9,644 bases of DNA from an uncultured Lachnospiraceae bacterium (GCA_946549155.1 CAMNQN010000129.1:1-9644); one strand, 5' to 3'; numbered from the stretch's first letter, positions 1-7,195 are shown. Translations and numbers: made by a program. The notes: generated from the sequence alone by a model not told the origin.

Positions 1-82
1 GGCCACAAGCATCTGGAAAATAACTCCGGATGCTTGTGGCCCTGTGCGCCGCCTCTTCCTGCGTCCGGGTAATTAACAAAAC
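1..82. repeat. Palindromic repeat element, right-hand part (cut by window edge)
   Basis: Bases 1-17 pair with 25-41 (one T-G wobble) around a 7-base loop, AAATAAC, giving a very stable hairpin. The next stretch, 51-80, is the reverse complement of 9493-9522 at 27 of 30 positions. The right-edge copy has the same hairpin core (TCTGGA, seven-base loop starting AAA, TCCGGA), but there the GGACGCAGGA block lies to its left. The simplest reading is that this element is a longer palindrome whose left arm lies outside the window. There is no T-run after the hairpin, so it is not a typical intrinsic terminator. Its mobility and function are unknown. Confidence 0.75.
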
Positions 83-141
83 CCGAAGAACATCCGAACA
101 ATAGCAGGGGAACGGCCCTGGGATTTTTATGTAATTTGTGC

Positions 142-170
142 TTGACAGCATGGGTGGGAGTATTTATAAT
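142..170 (+). promoter_or_regulatory. Consensus sigma-A promoter of the marR-ABC-ABC-ogt operon
   Basis: TTGACA at 142-147 and TATAAT at 165-170 are separated by exactly 17 bp, a perfect match to the housekeeping promoter consensus. Transcription should start near 176-178, giving a leader of about 75 nt before the GTG start at 252. A promoter this strong in front of a MarR-exporter operon suggests that repression is the main control. Confidence 0.85.
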
Positions 171-178
171 AACTTCGT

Positions 179-195
179 TATCAAACAGTTTCATA
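179..195. promoter_or_regulatory. Candidate MarR operator (palindrome)
   Basis: TATCAAACAGTTTCATA is an inverted repeat with 8-base arms (7 of 8 paired) around a single central base. Its size and A+T-rich character suit a MarR dimer. It starts 9 bp after the -10 box, so bound protein would block initiation or early elongation. A second half-like ATCAAAC follows at 194-200. Assignment to the adjacent MarR protein is inferred from position only. Confidence 0.5.
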
Positions 196-251
196 TCAAA
201 CTAATTTCAGGCTGGACATTGTGTGAAACAGGAGAAGGGAGGGAAGATCAG

Positions 252-785
252 GTGGAAGAAGAACCCAGGCATATCGCGTTCGAGATCAAGACGCTGAATC
301 AGATGATCCGGAAAGCGATTATGAATCTTTCCATAAAAAGCGGGATGGAACAGATGACGGTTATGCACGCCAGGATTCTCCGGTATCTTTACAAAAACCG
401 GGAGCGGGATGTTTTTCAAAAGGATCTGGAGGCGGAATTTCAGATTAACAGCTCCACAGTTACGAGTATTTTGAAGCTGATGGAGAAAAAGGGATATATC
501 CGGCGGGTTTCCGTGGAGTGGGATGCCCGGCTGAAGAAGCTGGTGCTGACGGAAACGGCAGGGGAAATGCAGTCTAAGTGCTTCCAGGATTTTATCAGAA
601 TACAGGGGATTTTGGAGAAGGAGATCACGCAGGGGATTCCGGCTGAGGAGCTGGAGATTTTCCGAAGGGTGCTAAGTAAAATGAAGGATAATCTGGGACG
701 AAGGGGATCGGAGGACGGTGACGCGCCGCCGCCCTGCTGCTGTGGAAATCCCGCTGATATCCAGTTAAAAATGAGAGAGGAGTGA
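252..785 (+). CDS. MarR-family transcriptional regulator
   Basis: A winged-helix DNA-binding protein of about 177 residues, probably a dimeric, ligand-responsive repressor of the exporter operon it heads. The core runs from the dimerisation helix (IKTLNQMIRKAIM) through the recognition region (FQKDLEAEFQINSSTVTSIL) to the wing (RVSVEWDARLKKLVLTETA), which has the usual basic Asp-x-Arg-x-x-Lys-Lys pattern. The GTG start at 252 is preferred because GGGAGG at 237-242 lies 9 bases upstream. The frame is open back to an ATG at 138, but that start lies upstream of the promoter and would add a non-MarR-like N-terminus. The C-terminal tail after the last helix is Pro/Cys-rich (a PPPCCC run) and unusual. 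The three cysteines could sense metal or redox, which is speculation. The gene ends 4 bases before the first exporter gene. Confidence 0.9.
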   Translation: MEEEPRHIAFEIKTLNQMIRKAIMNLSIKSGMEQMTVMHARILRYLYKNRERDVFQKDLEAEFQINSSTVTSILKLMEKKGYIRRVSVEWDARLKKLVLTETAGEMQSKCFQDFIRIQGILEKEITQGIPAEELEIFRRVLSKMKDNLGRRGSEDGDAPPPCCCGNPADIQLKMREE

Positions 786-789
786 CAGC

Positions 790-2541
790 ATGATAAAAAC
801 ATTAGCATCTCATATTAAAGAATTTAAGAAGGTTTCGCTGCTGACGCCGCTTTGTATGGTGGGCGAGGTGATTATGGAAATGATTATCCCGCTGATGATG
901 GCTTCCATCATCGATGAGGGCGTGAACAAGGGAAACATGCAGCATATCTATAAGATGGGGATTTTTATGATTATCGCGGCGGCACTGGGCCTGATGGCGG
1001 GGGTGCTGGGCGGTATTTTCGGTGCGCGGGCTTCCACCGGCTTTGCGCGGAACCTGCGGAAGGGAATGTATGATAATATTCAGACCTTTTCCTTCGCCAA
1101 CATTGACAAGTACAGCGTGGCGGGGCTGGTAACCCGTCTGACCACGGATGTGACGAATCTGCAGAACTCCTATCAGATGCTTTTGCGGATGTGCTTTAGG
1201 GCGCCCACCACGCTGATTATCGCCATGATTATGGCATTTACCATCAATGCGCGGCTGGCCAGCGTCTACCTGGTGGCGGTGCTGCTGCTGGCTGTAGTGC
1301 TGTTCTTCCTGATTGGCAAGGCCACCCGGTATTTCCGCCAGGTGTTTGAGAAATACGACGACCTGAATGCCAGCGTGCAGGAGAACATCAATGGAATCCG
1401 GGTGGTGAAGGCCTATGTGAGGGAGGAGTACGAGGATCGGAAGTTTACAAAGGCGGCGGAGAATCTGTACTGGATGTTTGTGAAAGCGGAGAAGGTGGTG
1501 GTCAGCAACATGCCCATCATGCAGTTCACGGTGTACACCTGCATTCTGTTAATCAGCTGGCTGGGTGCAAAGATGATCGTGGCGGACACTCTTACCACGG
1601 GGCAGATGATGAGTCTTTTGACCTACTGTATGAACATTCTGATGAGTCTGATGATGCTCTCCATGATTTTCGTTATGATGACCATGAGCATGGCCAGCGG
1701 GGAGCGGGTAGCGGAGGTCCTCAATGAGAAAAGCAGCCTGGTGAATCCGGAGAATCCGGTGTACCAGGTGGCGGATGGAAGCGTTCAGTTCCGGAATGTG
1801 GAATTTGCTTACAATACGACGGCGGAACGGCCGGTGCTGGAGAATATTAACCTTTCCATTAAATCCGGGGAGACCATCGGCATTATCGGCGGCACCGGAA
1901 GCTCCAAATCCAGTTTGGTGAATTTAATCAGCCGCCTTTATGACGTGACGAAGGGCAGTGTTCTGGTGGGTGGCCGGGATGTGCGGGAGTATGACCTGGA
2001 AACACTGCGAAACCAGGTGGCGGTGGTATTGCAGAAGAATGAGCTGTTTTCTGGAACTATTCTGGAAAACCTGCGCTGGGGTGATGAGAATGCCACGGAA
2101 GAGGAGTGTGTCCGGGCCTGTAAGCTGGCCTGCGCCGATGATTTTATCCGGCAGTTTCCGGATCAGTATAATACCTATATTGAACAGGGCGGTTCCAATG
2201 TTTCCGGCGGCCAGAAGCAGCGGCTCTGTATTGCCAGGGCACTGCTGAAAAAACCGAAGATTTTGATTTTGGATGATTCCACCAGCGCGGTGGATACGGC
2301 CACTGATGCGAAAATCCGCAGGGCCTTCGCGGAGGAGATTCCGGATACCACGAAGCTGATTATCGCGCAGCGGATTTCCAGCGTGGAGCACGCGGACCGC
2401 ATCCTTGTGATGGATGCGGGAAGGATCAGCGGCTTCGGCACCCATGAGGAGCTGCTTGCGTCCAATGAAATTTACCGCGATGTGTATGAGTCCCAGATGA
2501 GCGGCTCCGGTGACTTTGATTCTAATGGAGGTGAGGCATAA
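790..2541 (+). CDS. ABC exporter half-transporter, degenerate-ATPase subunit
   Basis: A type IV (MsbA/BmrC-like) half-transporter of 583 residues, with six predicted membrane helices in residues 1-300 and an ATPase domain from about 330. It should pair with the next gene product to export drugs, lipids or peptides; the substrate is not readable from sequence. The ATPase motifs are: Walker A at 367-374 (GGTGSSKS, Ser372 where the conserved Gly is expected), Q-loop Gln415, signature VSGGQ at 471-475, and Walker B ILILDD with Asp496 in place of the catalytic Glu. Gln527 replaces the switch His. Asp-for-Glu and loss of the His are the known signature of the degenerate site in heterodimeric exporters such as BmrC/BmrD and TM287/288. 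The GAGAGGAG Shine-Dalgarno sequence overlaps the end of marR, so the two genes are translationally close. The stop overlaps the next start (TAATG). Confidence 0.95.
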   Translation: MIKTLASHIKEFKKVSLLTPLCMVGEVIMEMIIPLMMASIIDEGVNKGNMQHIYKMGIFMIIAAALGLMAGVLGGIFGARASTGFARNLRKGMYDNIQTFSFANIDKYSVAGLVTRLTTDVTNLQNSYQMLLRMCFRAPTTLIIAMIMAFTINARLASVYLVAVLLLAVVLFFLIGKATRYFRQVFEKYDDLNASVQENINGIRVVKAYVREEYEDRKFTKAAENLYWMFVKAEKVVVSNMPIMQFTVYTCILLISWLGAKMIVADTLTTGQMMSLLTYCMNILMSLMMLSMIFVMMTMSMASGERVAEVLNEKSSLVNPENPVYQVADGSVQFRNVEFAYNTTAERPVLENINLSIKSGETIGIIGGTGSSKSSLVNLISRLYDVTKGSVLVGGRDVREYDLETLRNQVAVVLQKNELFSGTILENLRWGDENATEEECVRACKLACADDFIRQFPDQYNTYIEQGGSNVSGGQKQRLCIARALLKKPKILILDDSTSAVDTATDAKIRRAFAEEIPDTTKLIIAQRISSVEHADRILVMDAGRISGFGTHEELLASNEIYRDVYESQMSGSGDFDSNGGEA

Positions 2542-4490
2542 TGGCAGAACAGAGCAGACAGAACGGACCGGGGATGAGAGGCCCCATGAGGGGACCCGGC
2601 GGCAGAGGGCGGGGACCCAGACCCCACGTGAATCAGCCGGGCAGGCTGCTGAAGAGGCTGATGCAGTATGTGATGAAAAATTATCTGGTGCAGTGTGTCA
2701 TTGTACTGGTCTGTATCGTGATCAGTGTGCTGGCCAATGTACAGGGCACCATGTTTATGAAAACACTGATTGATTCCTATATCATGCCGCTGCTTCTGGC
2801 GGATAATCCGGACTTTGGTCCTCTGGCCCTGGCCATCGGGCGGGTGGCCTGCTTTTACGGCGTGGGCGTGGCGGCAGCTTATATCCAGTCCCGGCTGATG
2901 GTCAATGTGTCCCAGGGCACCATGAAGCGGCTGCGTGTGGATGTGTTCACCCACATGGAGCATTTGCCCATCAAATATTTTGACACCCATTCCCATGGCG
3001 ATATCATGTCCATCTACACCAACGATATTGACACGCTGCGCCAGATGATCAGCCAGAGTATTCCCCAGATCATCAACAGCAGCATCACCATTGTCAGCGT
3101 GCTGGCATCCATGATTATTCTGAATGTTCCGCTGACCATTCTCAGCCTGTTTATGGTGGGAGTGACATTGACAGCTACGAAAAAGTGCGCCGGAATGAGC
3201 AGCAGATATTTTGTGGCGCAGCAGGCGGCGCTGGGCAGGGAAAACGGATATATCGAGGAAATGATGAACGGGCAGAAGGTGGTGAAGGTATTCTGCCATG
3301 AAGAGAAAAGCAAGAAGGATTTTGATGAATTGAACAATGAGCTGTACGAGGTGTCCAGGCAGGCCAACGGCTTTGCCAATATTCTGGGGCCCATCAACTC
3401 GCAGATCGGGAATATCAGCTATGTGCTCTGTGCCATTGTGGGAGGGATTCTGGCTCTTTACCAGGTGGGCGGCTTTACCCTGGGCGGTCTGGCCAGCTTC
3501 CTGACCTTTAACAAGAGCTTTAATATGCCCATCAACCAGGTGTCCCAGCAGCTCAACAGCATTGTTATGGCGCTGGCCGGCGCGGAGCGGGTATTTAAGC
3601 TGCTGGACGAGGAGACGGAGCAGGACGAGGGATATGTCACTCTGGTGAATGCCCGGGTGGAAAATGGCGTGGTGAAGGAGGCCGGAGAGGAGCGCACCGG
3701 CGTTTGGGCCTGGAAGCATTACCATAAGGCGGACGGCACCACGGATTACAAGCTGCTGGAGGGCGATGTGGTGTTCGATGGCGTGGATTTTGGATACACT
3801 CCGGAAAAAATGGTGCTGCATGACATTAAGATGTACGCTACGCCGGGGCAGAAGATCGCTTTTGTGGGCACCACCGGAGCTGGAAAGACTACGATTACGA
3901 ACCTGATCAACCGCTTTTACGATATCCAGGACGGCAAGATCCGCTACGACGGAATCAATATCAACAAGATCCGGAAGGATGACCTGCGTCATTCCCTGGG
4001 CATGGTATTGCAGGATACGAATCTGTTTACCGGAACGGTGATGGAGAATATCCGCTACGGGAAGCTAAACGCCACCGACGAGGAGGTCATTGCCGCGGCA
4101 AAGCTGGCCAATGCGGACGGCTTTATCCGTCAGCTCCCCCAGGGCTATCAGACTGTGCTCACCGGAAACGGCGGCAATTTAAGCCAGGGGCAGAGGCAGC
4201 TTCTGTCCATCGCCCGGGCGGCCATCGCGGACCCGCCGGTATTGATTTTGGATGAGGCTACCAGCTCCATCGATACCCGGACGGAGCGCATTGTGCAGGC
4301 GGGTATGGACCGGCTGATGAAGGGCCGCACCACCTTTGTGATTGCCCACCGGCTGTCCACGGTAAAGAACAGCAACTGTATCATGGTTCTGGAGCAGGGC
4401 CGTATTATCGAGCGGGGCACCCATGAGGAGCTGCTGGAGCAGAAAGGAAAATATTATCAGCTGTATACGGGAAACAGTATTACAGCGTAA
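2541..4490 (+). CDS. ABC exporter half-transporter, catalytic subunit
   Basis: A 649-residue half-transporter, the partner of the preceding gene. A Gly/Arg/Pro-rich cytoplasmic N-terminus (about 1-35) leads into a six-helix membrane domain (about 45-340), then a linker insertion at about 355-408 that the first subunit lacks, then the ATPase. Motifs are canonical where the partner's are not: Walker A GTTGAGKT (443-450), Q-loop Gln491, Walker B ending Asp571-Glu572 and switch His603. The signature is LSQGQ (547-551). The pair therefore has one consensus and one degenerate ATP site. GGAGGTG at 2527-2533 lies 7 bases before the ATG, inside the upstream gene, and the start overlaps that gene's stop by one base, implying coupled translation and roughly equal subunit production. 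Substrate is unknown; the MarR context favours drug or toxic-compound efflux. Confidence 0.95.
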   Translation: MAEQSRQNGPGMRGPMRGPGGRGRGPRPHVNQPGRLLKRLMQYVMKNYLVQCVIVLVCIVISVLANVQGTMFMKTLIDSYIMPLLLADNPDFGPLALAIGRVACFYGVGVAAAYIQSRLMVNVSQGTMKRLRVDVFTHMEHLPIKYFDTHSHGDIMSIYTNDIDTLRQMISQSIPQIINSSITIVSVLASMIILNVPLTILSLFMVGVTLTATKKCAGMSSRYFVAQQAALGRENGYIEEMMNGQKVVKVFCHEEKSKKDFDELNNELYEVSRQANGFANILGPINSQIGNISYVLCAIVGGILALYQVGGFTLGGLASFLTFNKSFNMPINQVSQQLNSIVMALAGAERVFKLLDEETEQDEGYVTLVNARVENGVVKEAGEERTGVWAWKHYHKADGTTDYKLLEGDVVFDGVDFGYTPEKMVLHDIKMYATPGQKIAFVGTTGAGKTTITNLINRFYDIQDGKIRYDGININKIRKDDLRHSLGMVLQDTNLFTGTVMENIRYGKLNATDEEVIAAAKLANADGFIRQLPQGYQTVLTGNGGNLSQGQRQLLSIARAAIADPPVLILDEATSSIDTRTERIVQAGMDRLMKGRTTFVIAHRLSTVKNSNCIMVLEQGRIIERGTHEELLEQKGKYYQLYTGNSITA

Positions 4491-4502
4491 AGGAGGGAAA
4501 GA

Positions 4503-5042
4503 ATGACCTGCAGATGGAGATATCAGACCCCGGAGGGTTTTTCGGATCTGTATATGAACAGTGACGGAGAATGTTTAACCGGGCTATGGTTTGAAGCATC
4601 CAGGGATACTTCAAAGCATTCCCTGGATTGTGAAGAAAAGGAGCTGCCCGTATTCCGGGAGACCTGCAGATGGCTGGATCTGTATTTTGAGGGGAAGAAT
4701 CCGGATTTTACTCCTCCGTATCGGATAAACGGGCTGACACCCTTCCGGCGGGAGGTGGTGGAGATTATGAATGCGATTCCCTATGGAGAGACCATGACCT
4801 ACAGCGGCATAGCAGACCGCATCGCCGGAAACCGGGGCATAGCTCGGATGTCAGCGCAGGCTGTGGGCGGCGCGGTGGGCTGGAACCCCATCTGTATCAT
4901 TATTCCCTGCCACAGAGTCGTGGGGACAAACGGGAGCCTCACCGGCTATGGAGGAGGAATAAAAAACAAGATTGCGCTGCTGGCCCATGAGGGAAATGAT
5001 ATGAGGCGGTATTTTGTCCCGGAGAAGGGGACGGCGCTGTAG
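4503..5042 (+). CDS. ogt: Methylated-DNA--protein-cysteine S-methyltransferase (O6-alkylguanine repair)
   Basis: A 179-residue suicide repair protein that moves alkyl groups from O6-alkylguanine (and O4-alkylthymine) in DNA to its own cysteine. A short N-terminal domain (about 1-75) precedes the DNA-binding/transferase domain. The active-site motif PCHRVVG is at 135-141 with Cys136 as acceptor, and the usual GYGGG stretch follows at about 148-152. The recognition helix reads SAQAVGGAVGWNP, with Gln where the intercalating 'arginine finger' is found in Ada/Ogt/MGMT. The rest of the active site looks complete, so activity is still expected. GGAGGG lies about 6 bases before the ATG, and only 12 bases separate the gene from the exporter stop, so it is the last gene of the operon. 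It is likely co-induced with the exporter as part of a response to toxic compounds. Confidence 0.92.
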   Translation: MTCRWRYQTPEGFSDLYMNSDGECLTGLWFEASRDTSKHSLDCEEKELPVFRETCRWLDLYFEGKNPDFTPPYRINGLTPFRREVVEIMNAIPYGETMTYSGIADRIAGNRGIARMSAQAVGGAVGWNPICIIIPCHRVVGTNGSLTGYGGGIKNKIALLAHEGNDMRRYFVPEKGTAL

Positions 5043-5055
5043 AAAGAGCGGAAAG

Positions 5056-5080
5056 GGGGCTGTCGTTTTGCGGCAGCCCC
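5056..5080 (+). terminator. Stem-loop terminator after the ogt gene
   Basis: GGGGCTGTCG (5056-5065) pairs with CGGCAGCCCC (5071-5080), a 10-bp stem with one G-T pair and a TTTTG loop, 13 bases after the ogt stop. The following bases (TGCTTCTAAG) are only weakly T-rich, so termination may be partial or factor-assisted. The stem also faces the end of the minus-strand ABC remnant. Confidence 0.65.
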
Positions 5081-5117
5081 TGCTTCTAAGGAAACGCTGC
5101 GATAATCATTCTTTCAT

Positions 5118-5495
5118 TTATCTATCCACGCTGGAGGTCGCTTCATCAGATATGTTTTCACAGTTATAAACAAGATTTTCACGAACCGTACCTTCAAACA
5201 GCCAGGTTTTCTGCAAAACCATGTCGAACATACTGCGAACATTTTCGCGGCGCAATTCTTTAATGCTTACGCCATCGATCTTAATATCGCCGCCTGTTGT
5301 TTCAAAGAAACGCATCAAAAGGTTAATAAGCGTTGATTTACCTGAACCGGTGGCGCCGATGAAAGCAATCGTTTCCCCGGGATTTACCGTGAACGATATG
5401 TTTTTCAGACAGTCCTCAGACGCATCCGGGTAGCGAAAGGAAACCTGTGCACGGGGCAGAATCATAAAAATTGCCACGAGCAATAACCGAATCAT
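5118..5495 (-). pseudogene. ABC exporter ATPase remnant (membrane domain and signature region deleted)
   Basis: A 125-codon open frame encoding only parts of an exporter ATPase. A hydrophobic start (MIRLLLVAIFMILPR) runs straight into the first strands of the ATPase domain (VSFRYPDASE). Walker A GATGSGKST (47-55) and Q-loop Gln95 (MVLQKTWLFEGTVREN) follow. At about residue 115 the text then jumps to the post-Walker B segment DEATSSVD and stops. The six-helix membrane domain, the LSGGQ signature, most of Walker B and the switch His are absent. The frame stays open across both junctions, and the start keeps an excellent ribosome site (AGGAGG, 5508-5503) and a promoter -10. A short protein could be made but could not act as an ABC ATPase. 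It is probably a decayed half-exporter once paired with the divergent two-component system. Confidence 0.85.
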
Positions 5496-5524
5496 AATTC
5501 TTCCTCCTGAAAAAAGATGCCTCC

Positions 5525-5541
5525 ATTATAGCAAACAAAGA
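5525..5541 (-). promoter_or_regulatory. Promoter -10 region of the ABC remnant, mirrored copy of the opposite promoter
   Basis: On the minus strand TATAAT (5530-5525) is preceded by TGC, an extended -10. The 17-mer TCTTTGTTTGCTATAAT matches 5628-5644 on the plus strand at 16 of 17 bases. Upstream, where a -35 would lie, there is a run of seven G, so the promoter probably depends on an activator. A GTTTATCTTGG box (minus strand 5580-5570) lies farther away than its plus-strand counterpart. Confidence 0.6.
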
Positions 5542-5611
5542 TAACCCCCCCGGACAACTGAAAATAAACCCAAGATAAACGCATAGTTTTTCTCTTATAA
5601 GTGCCATAGGA

Positions 5612-5644
5612 GTTTATCTTGGCGTGTTCTTTGTCTGCTATAAT
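5612..5644 (+). promoter_or_regulatory. Shared 33-bp promoter module, copy 1 (response regulator gene)
   Basis: GTTTATCTTGG at 5612-5622 and an extended -10 TGCTATAAT at 5636-5644 form a 33-bp block. It aligns without gaps to blocks before the patatin gene (23 of 33 identical) and the EFR1 gene (22 of 33). The -35 position (ATCTTG) is far from TTGACA, as in activator-dependent promoters. GTTTATCTTGG also forms a perfect 11-bp inverted repeat with 5570-5580, facing the divergent ABC remnant. Binding by the response regulator encoded just downstream is inferred. Confidence 0.65.
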
Positions 5645-5714
5645 ATAGAAAATCGCCCCCTTAACTTTGAAATTTCACATTTGTAGGTTAAAATAGAAAA
5701 AAGGAGATGCGTCC

Positions 5715-6392
5715 ATGTTTAATATTCTTGTGGTGGAAGACAATGCCGATATGCGTGAGCTGTTCTGCACCGTATTGGCCGATCATGGTTATAACAGCAT
5801 TCCGGCGAAGGACGGAATGGATGCACTGGAAATTATGGACAAGGAATATATAGATCTGATGATTGCCGATATTATGATGCCGGTCATGGATGGTTATGAG
5901 CTTACGAGATCCATCCGTGATGCGAAGTATGATCTTCCTATTCTGATAGTAACTGCAAAAGATCAGTTTGAAGATATGCAAAAAGGCTTTCGGTTAGGAA
6001 GCGATGATTATATGGTAAAACCCATCAATGTCCATGAATTGGTATTGCGCGTGGAGGCACTGCTCCGCCGCGCCAAAATATCCAGCGATAAAAAAATCAC
6101 AGTAGGCTCTACTGTTCTTGATTACGATGCGCTTACTGTAACAATCGACGGTGTGGAAACTATTTTGCCGCAAAAGGAATTTTACCTGCTGTACAAGCTG
6201 CTTTCCTATCCCAACAAGATTTTCACACGTCAGCAACTAATGGATGAAATTTGGGGTATGCTCTCGGAAACCGATGAGCGTACTGTCAACACGCACATCA
6301 ATCGGCTGCGTGATCGTTTTGCAGACTGTTCCGATTTTGAGATTGTTACAGTGCGGGGACTTGGTTATAAGGCGGTGAAAAAGGTTGAGTAG
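5715..6392 (+). CDS. OmpR/PhoB-family response regulator
   Basis: A 225-residue two-component regulator. The receiver domain (about 1-118) has every key residue: acidic pocket Glu8/Asp9, phospho-acceptor Asp52 (ADIMMPVMDG), Thr80 and Lys102 (VKPIN). The winged-helix effector (about 127-222) ends with the typical TVNTHINRLRDRF recognition helix and VRGLGYK wing. Family members dimerise when phosphorylated and bind tandem direct repeats about 10-11 bp apart upstream of promoters. The start at 5715 has GGAG 8 bases upstream. The gene is intact although its kinase partner, overlapping its stop by 8 bases, is broken, so it may work unphosphorylated, be driven by another kinase or small phosphodonors, or be starting to decay. 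Its likely targets are the 33-bp modules at 5612, 7163 and 8068, including its own promoter. Confidence 0.95.
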   Translation: MFNILVVEDNADMRELFCTVLADHGYNSIPAKDGMDALEIMDKEYIDLMIADIMMPVMDGYELTRSIRDAKYDLPILIVTAKDQFEDMQKGFRLGSDDYMVKPINVHELVLRVEALLRRAKISSDKKITVGSTVLDYDALTVTIDGVETILPQKEFYLLYKLLSYPNKIFTRQQLMDEIWGMLSETDERTVNTHINRLRDRFADCSDFEIVTVRGLGYKAVKKVE

Positions 6393-7163
6393 AAAACCCC
6401 ATTCAAAGCTATGGTTGTACTTTACCGGAATTATCTTCGCAACCATTTTTGCTGTCTTTGCCTTAATTACAGCCATATGGTTTGCGCTGTTTGAACTGAA
6501 TTTGATTCAGATTGATCTGAGTGAGAGACATATTCCGATTGTTGTTCTCGCTTTGGGCAGCATTTTGCTTGGAATTGTCATTGCGGTATATGTAGGAAAG
6601 TTACTTGTCCGTCCCATTCAGAATATCAGCAACGCCTTTAACGAGCTTTCCAAAGGTAATTTTGAAATTAAGGTTTCCGAAGACGAAAAAATCATGGAAA
6701 ATCAGGAAGTCGTTCCAAACAAAACAGAATATCGTTTAGACGAACAGCTCCGCAAGGTGATTTTAATGCTTGAGGGGAAATGGGAGCCAAAAAATATTGA
6801 ATTTGATATGGACTGCCACGCAAATTGTATTATGGCAGCGAGCGGCTGCTCGAACAGGTGTGGAGCAATATCCTTGATAATGCAATCAAACATTCTCCGG
6901 AAAACAGTATCATTCATGTATTTATGAATACAGTTGATCATGCAGTAGAAGTTATCATTACCGACCACGGCGAGGGAATGACTGAAGATGTAAAGAAGCA
7001 TATCTTTGAGAAGTTTTATCAGGGAGATCCTTCCCGTAAATCAGAAGGCAACGGTCTCGGCCTTCCGTTGGTAAAACGAATTGTGGAGCTTTGCAACGGT
7101 ACCGTTTCTGTCCAAAGTACCATCGGGCGGGGCACAACATTTACCGTCACTTTGCCGTTGTAG
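6385..7163 (+). pseudogene. Sensor histidine kinase, broken (DHp deletion plus frameshift)
   Basis: The partner kinase of the upstream regulator, with a TTG start whose frame overlaps the regulator's stop (TTGAGTAG). Two membrane helices (about 11-37 and 50-75) and a HAMP-like segment (RPIQNISNAFNELSKGNFEI) are visible. At about residue 103 (near base 6694) the text jumps from HAMP (SEDEKI) to the end of the next domain (ENQEVVPNKTEYRLDE), so the dimerisation/phospho-acceptor domain with its His is gone, in frame. At about 6811-6813 one base is missing: restoring it gives DMDLPRKLYYGSERLL and joins the frame to the ATP-binding domain. That domain is complete in the other frame: N-box (EQVWSNILDNAIKH), DHGEGM, FEKFYQGD, GNGLGLPLVKRI and GRGTTFTVTLP up to the stop at 7163. 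Kinase activity is not possible as encoded. Confidence 0.88.
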
Positions 7164-7195
7164 TTTACCGTGAGTTGTCCTTTCCGTGCTATACT
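7163..7195 (+). promoter_or_regulatory. Shared 33-bp promoter module, copy 2 (patatin gene)
   Basis: It begins with GTTTACCGTGAGTTGTCC and ends with extended -10 TGCTATACT (7187-7195). It shares 27 of 33 bases with the module before the EFR1 gene. AGTT half-sites at 7162-7165 and 7173-7176 are 11 bp apart, suiting a PhoB-type regulator dimer that overlaps a missing -35. The module starts on the last base of the broken kinase's stop codon, so the patatin gene has its own promoter despite lying close behind the two-component genes. Confidence 0.7.

Noticed and set aside
105..130. CAGGG...CCCTG followed by GGATTTTTAT as an intrinsic terminator of an upstream gene
   Set aside because: The stem is only 5 bp with a 6-base loop, and the T-run is offset by GGA. 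Too weak to call.
138..251. Upstream extension of the MarR frame from an ATG at 138
   Set aside because: That ATG precedes the -35 box at 142-147, has no ribosome site, and the added residues do not look like a MarR N-terminus. The GTG at 252 has GGGAGG at good spacing.
2472..3992. 506-codon open frame on the minus strand
   Set aside because: It lies entirely antisense to the two well-recognised ABC exporter genes. Its His/Gln-rich text has no recognisable domain and is a G+C-rich shadow frame.
4840..4890. Gln in place of the arginine finger of the alkyltransferase as a sign of an alkyltransferase-like, non-catalytic protein
   Set aside because: Alkyltransferase-like proteins lack the active cysteine, whereas this protein keeps PCHRV with Cys136, so a working enzyme is the better reading.
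5545..5551. Seven-C run as a phase-variable promoter spacer
   Set aside because: Length variation here could alter spacing of the minus-strand promoter, but a single sequence gives no evidence of variation and the gene downstream is already broken.
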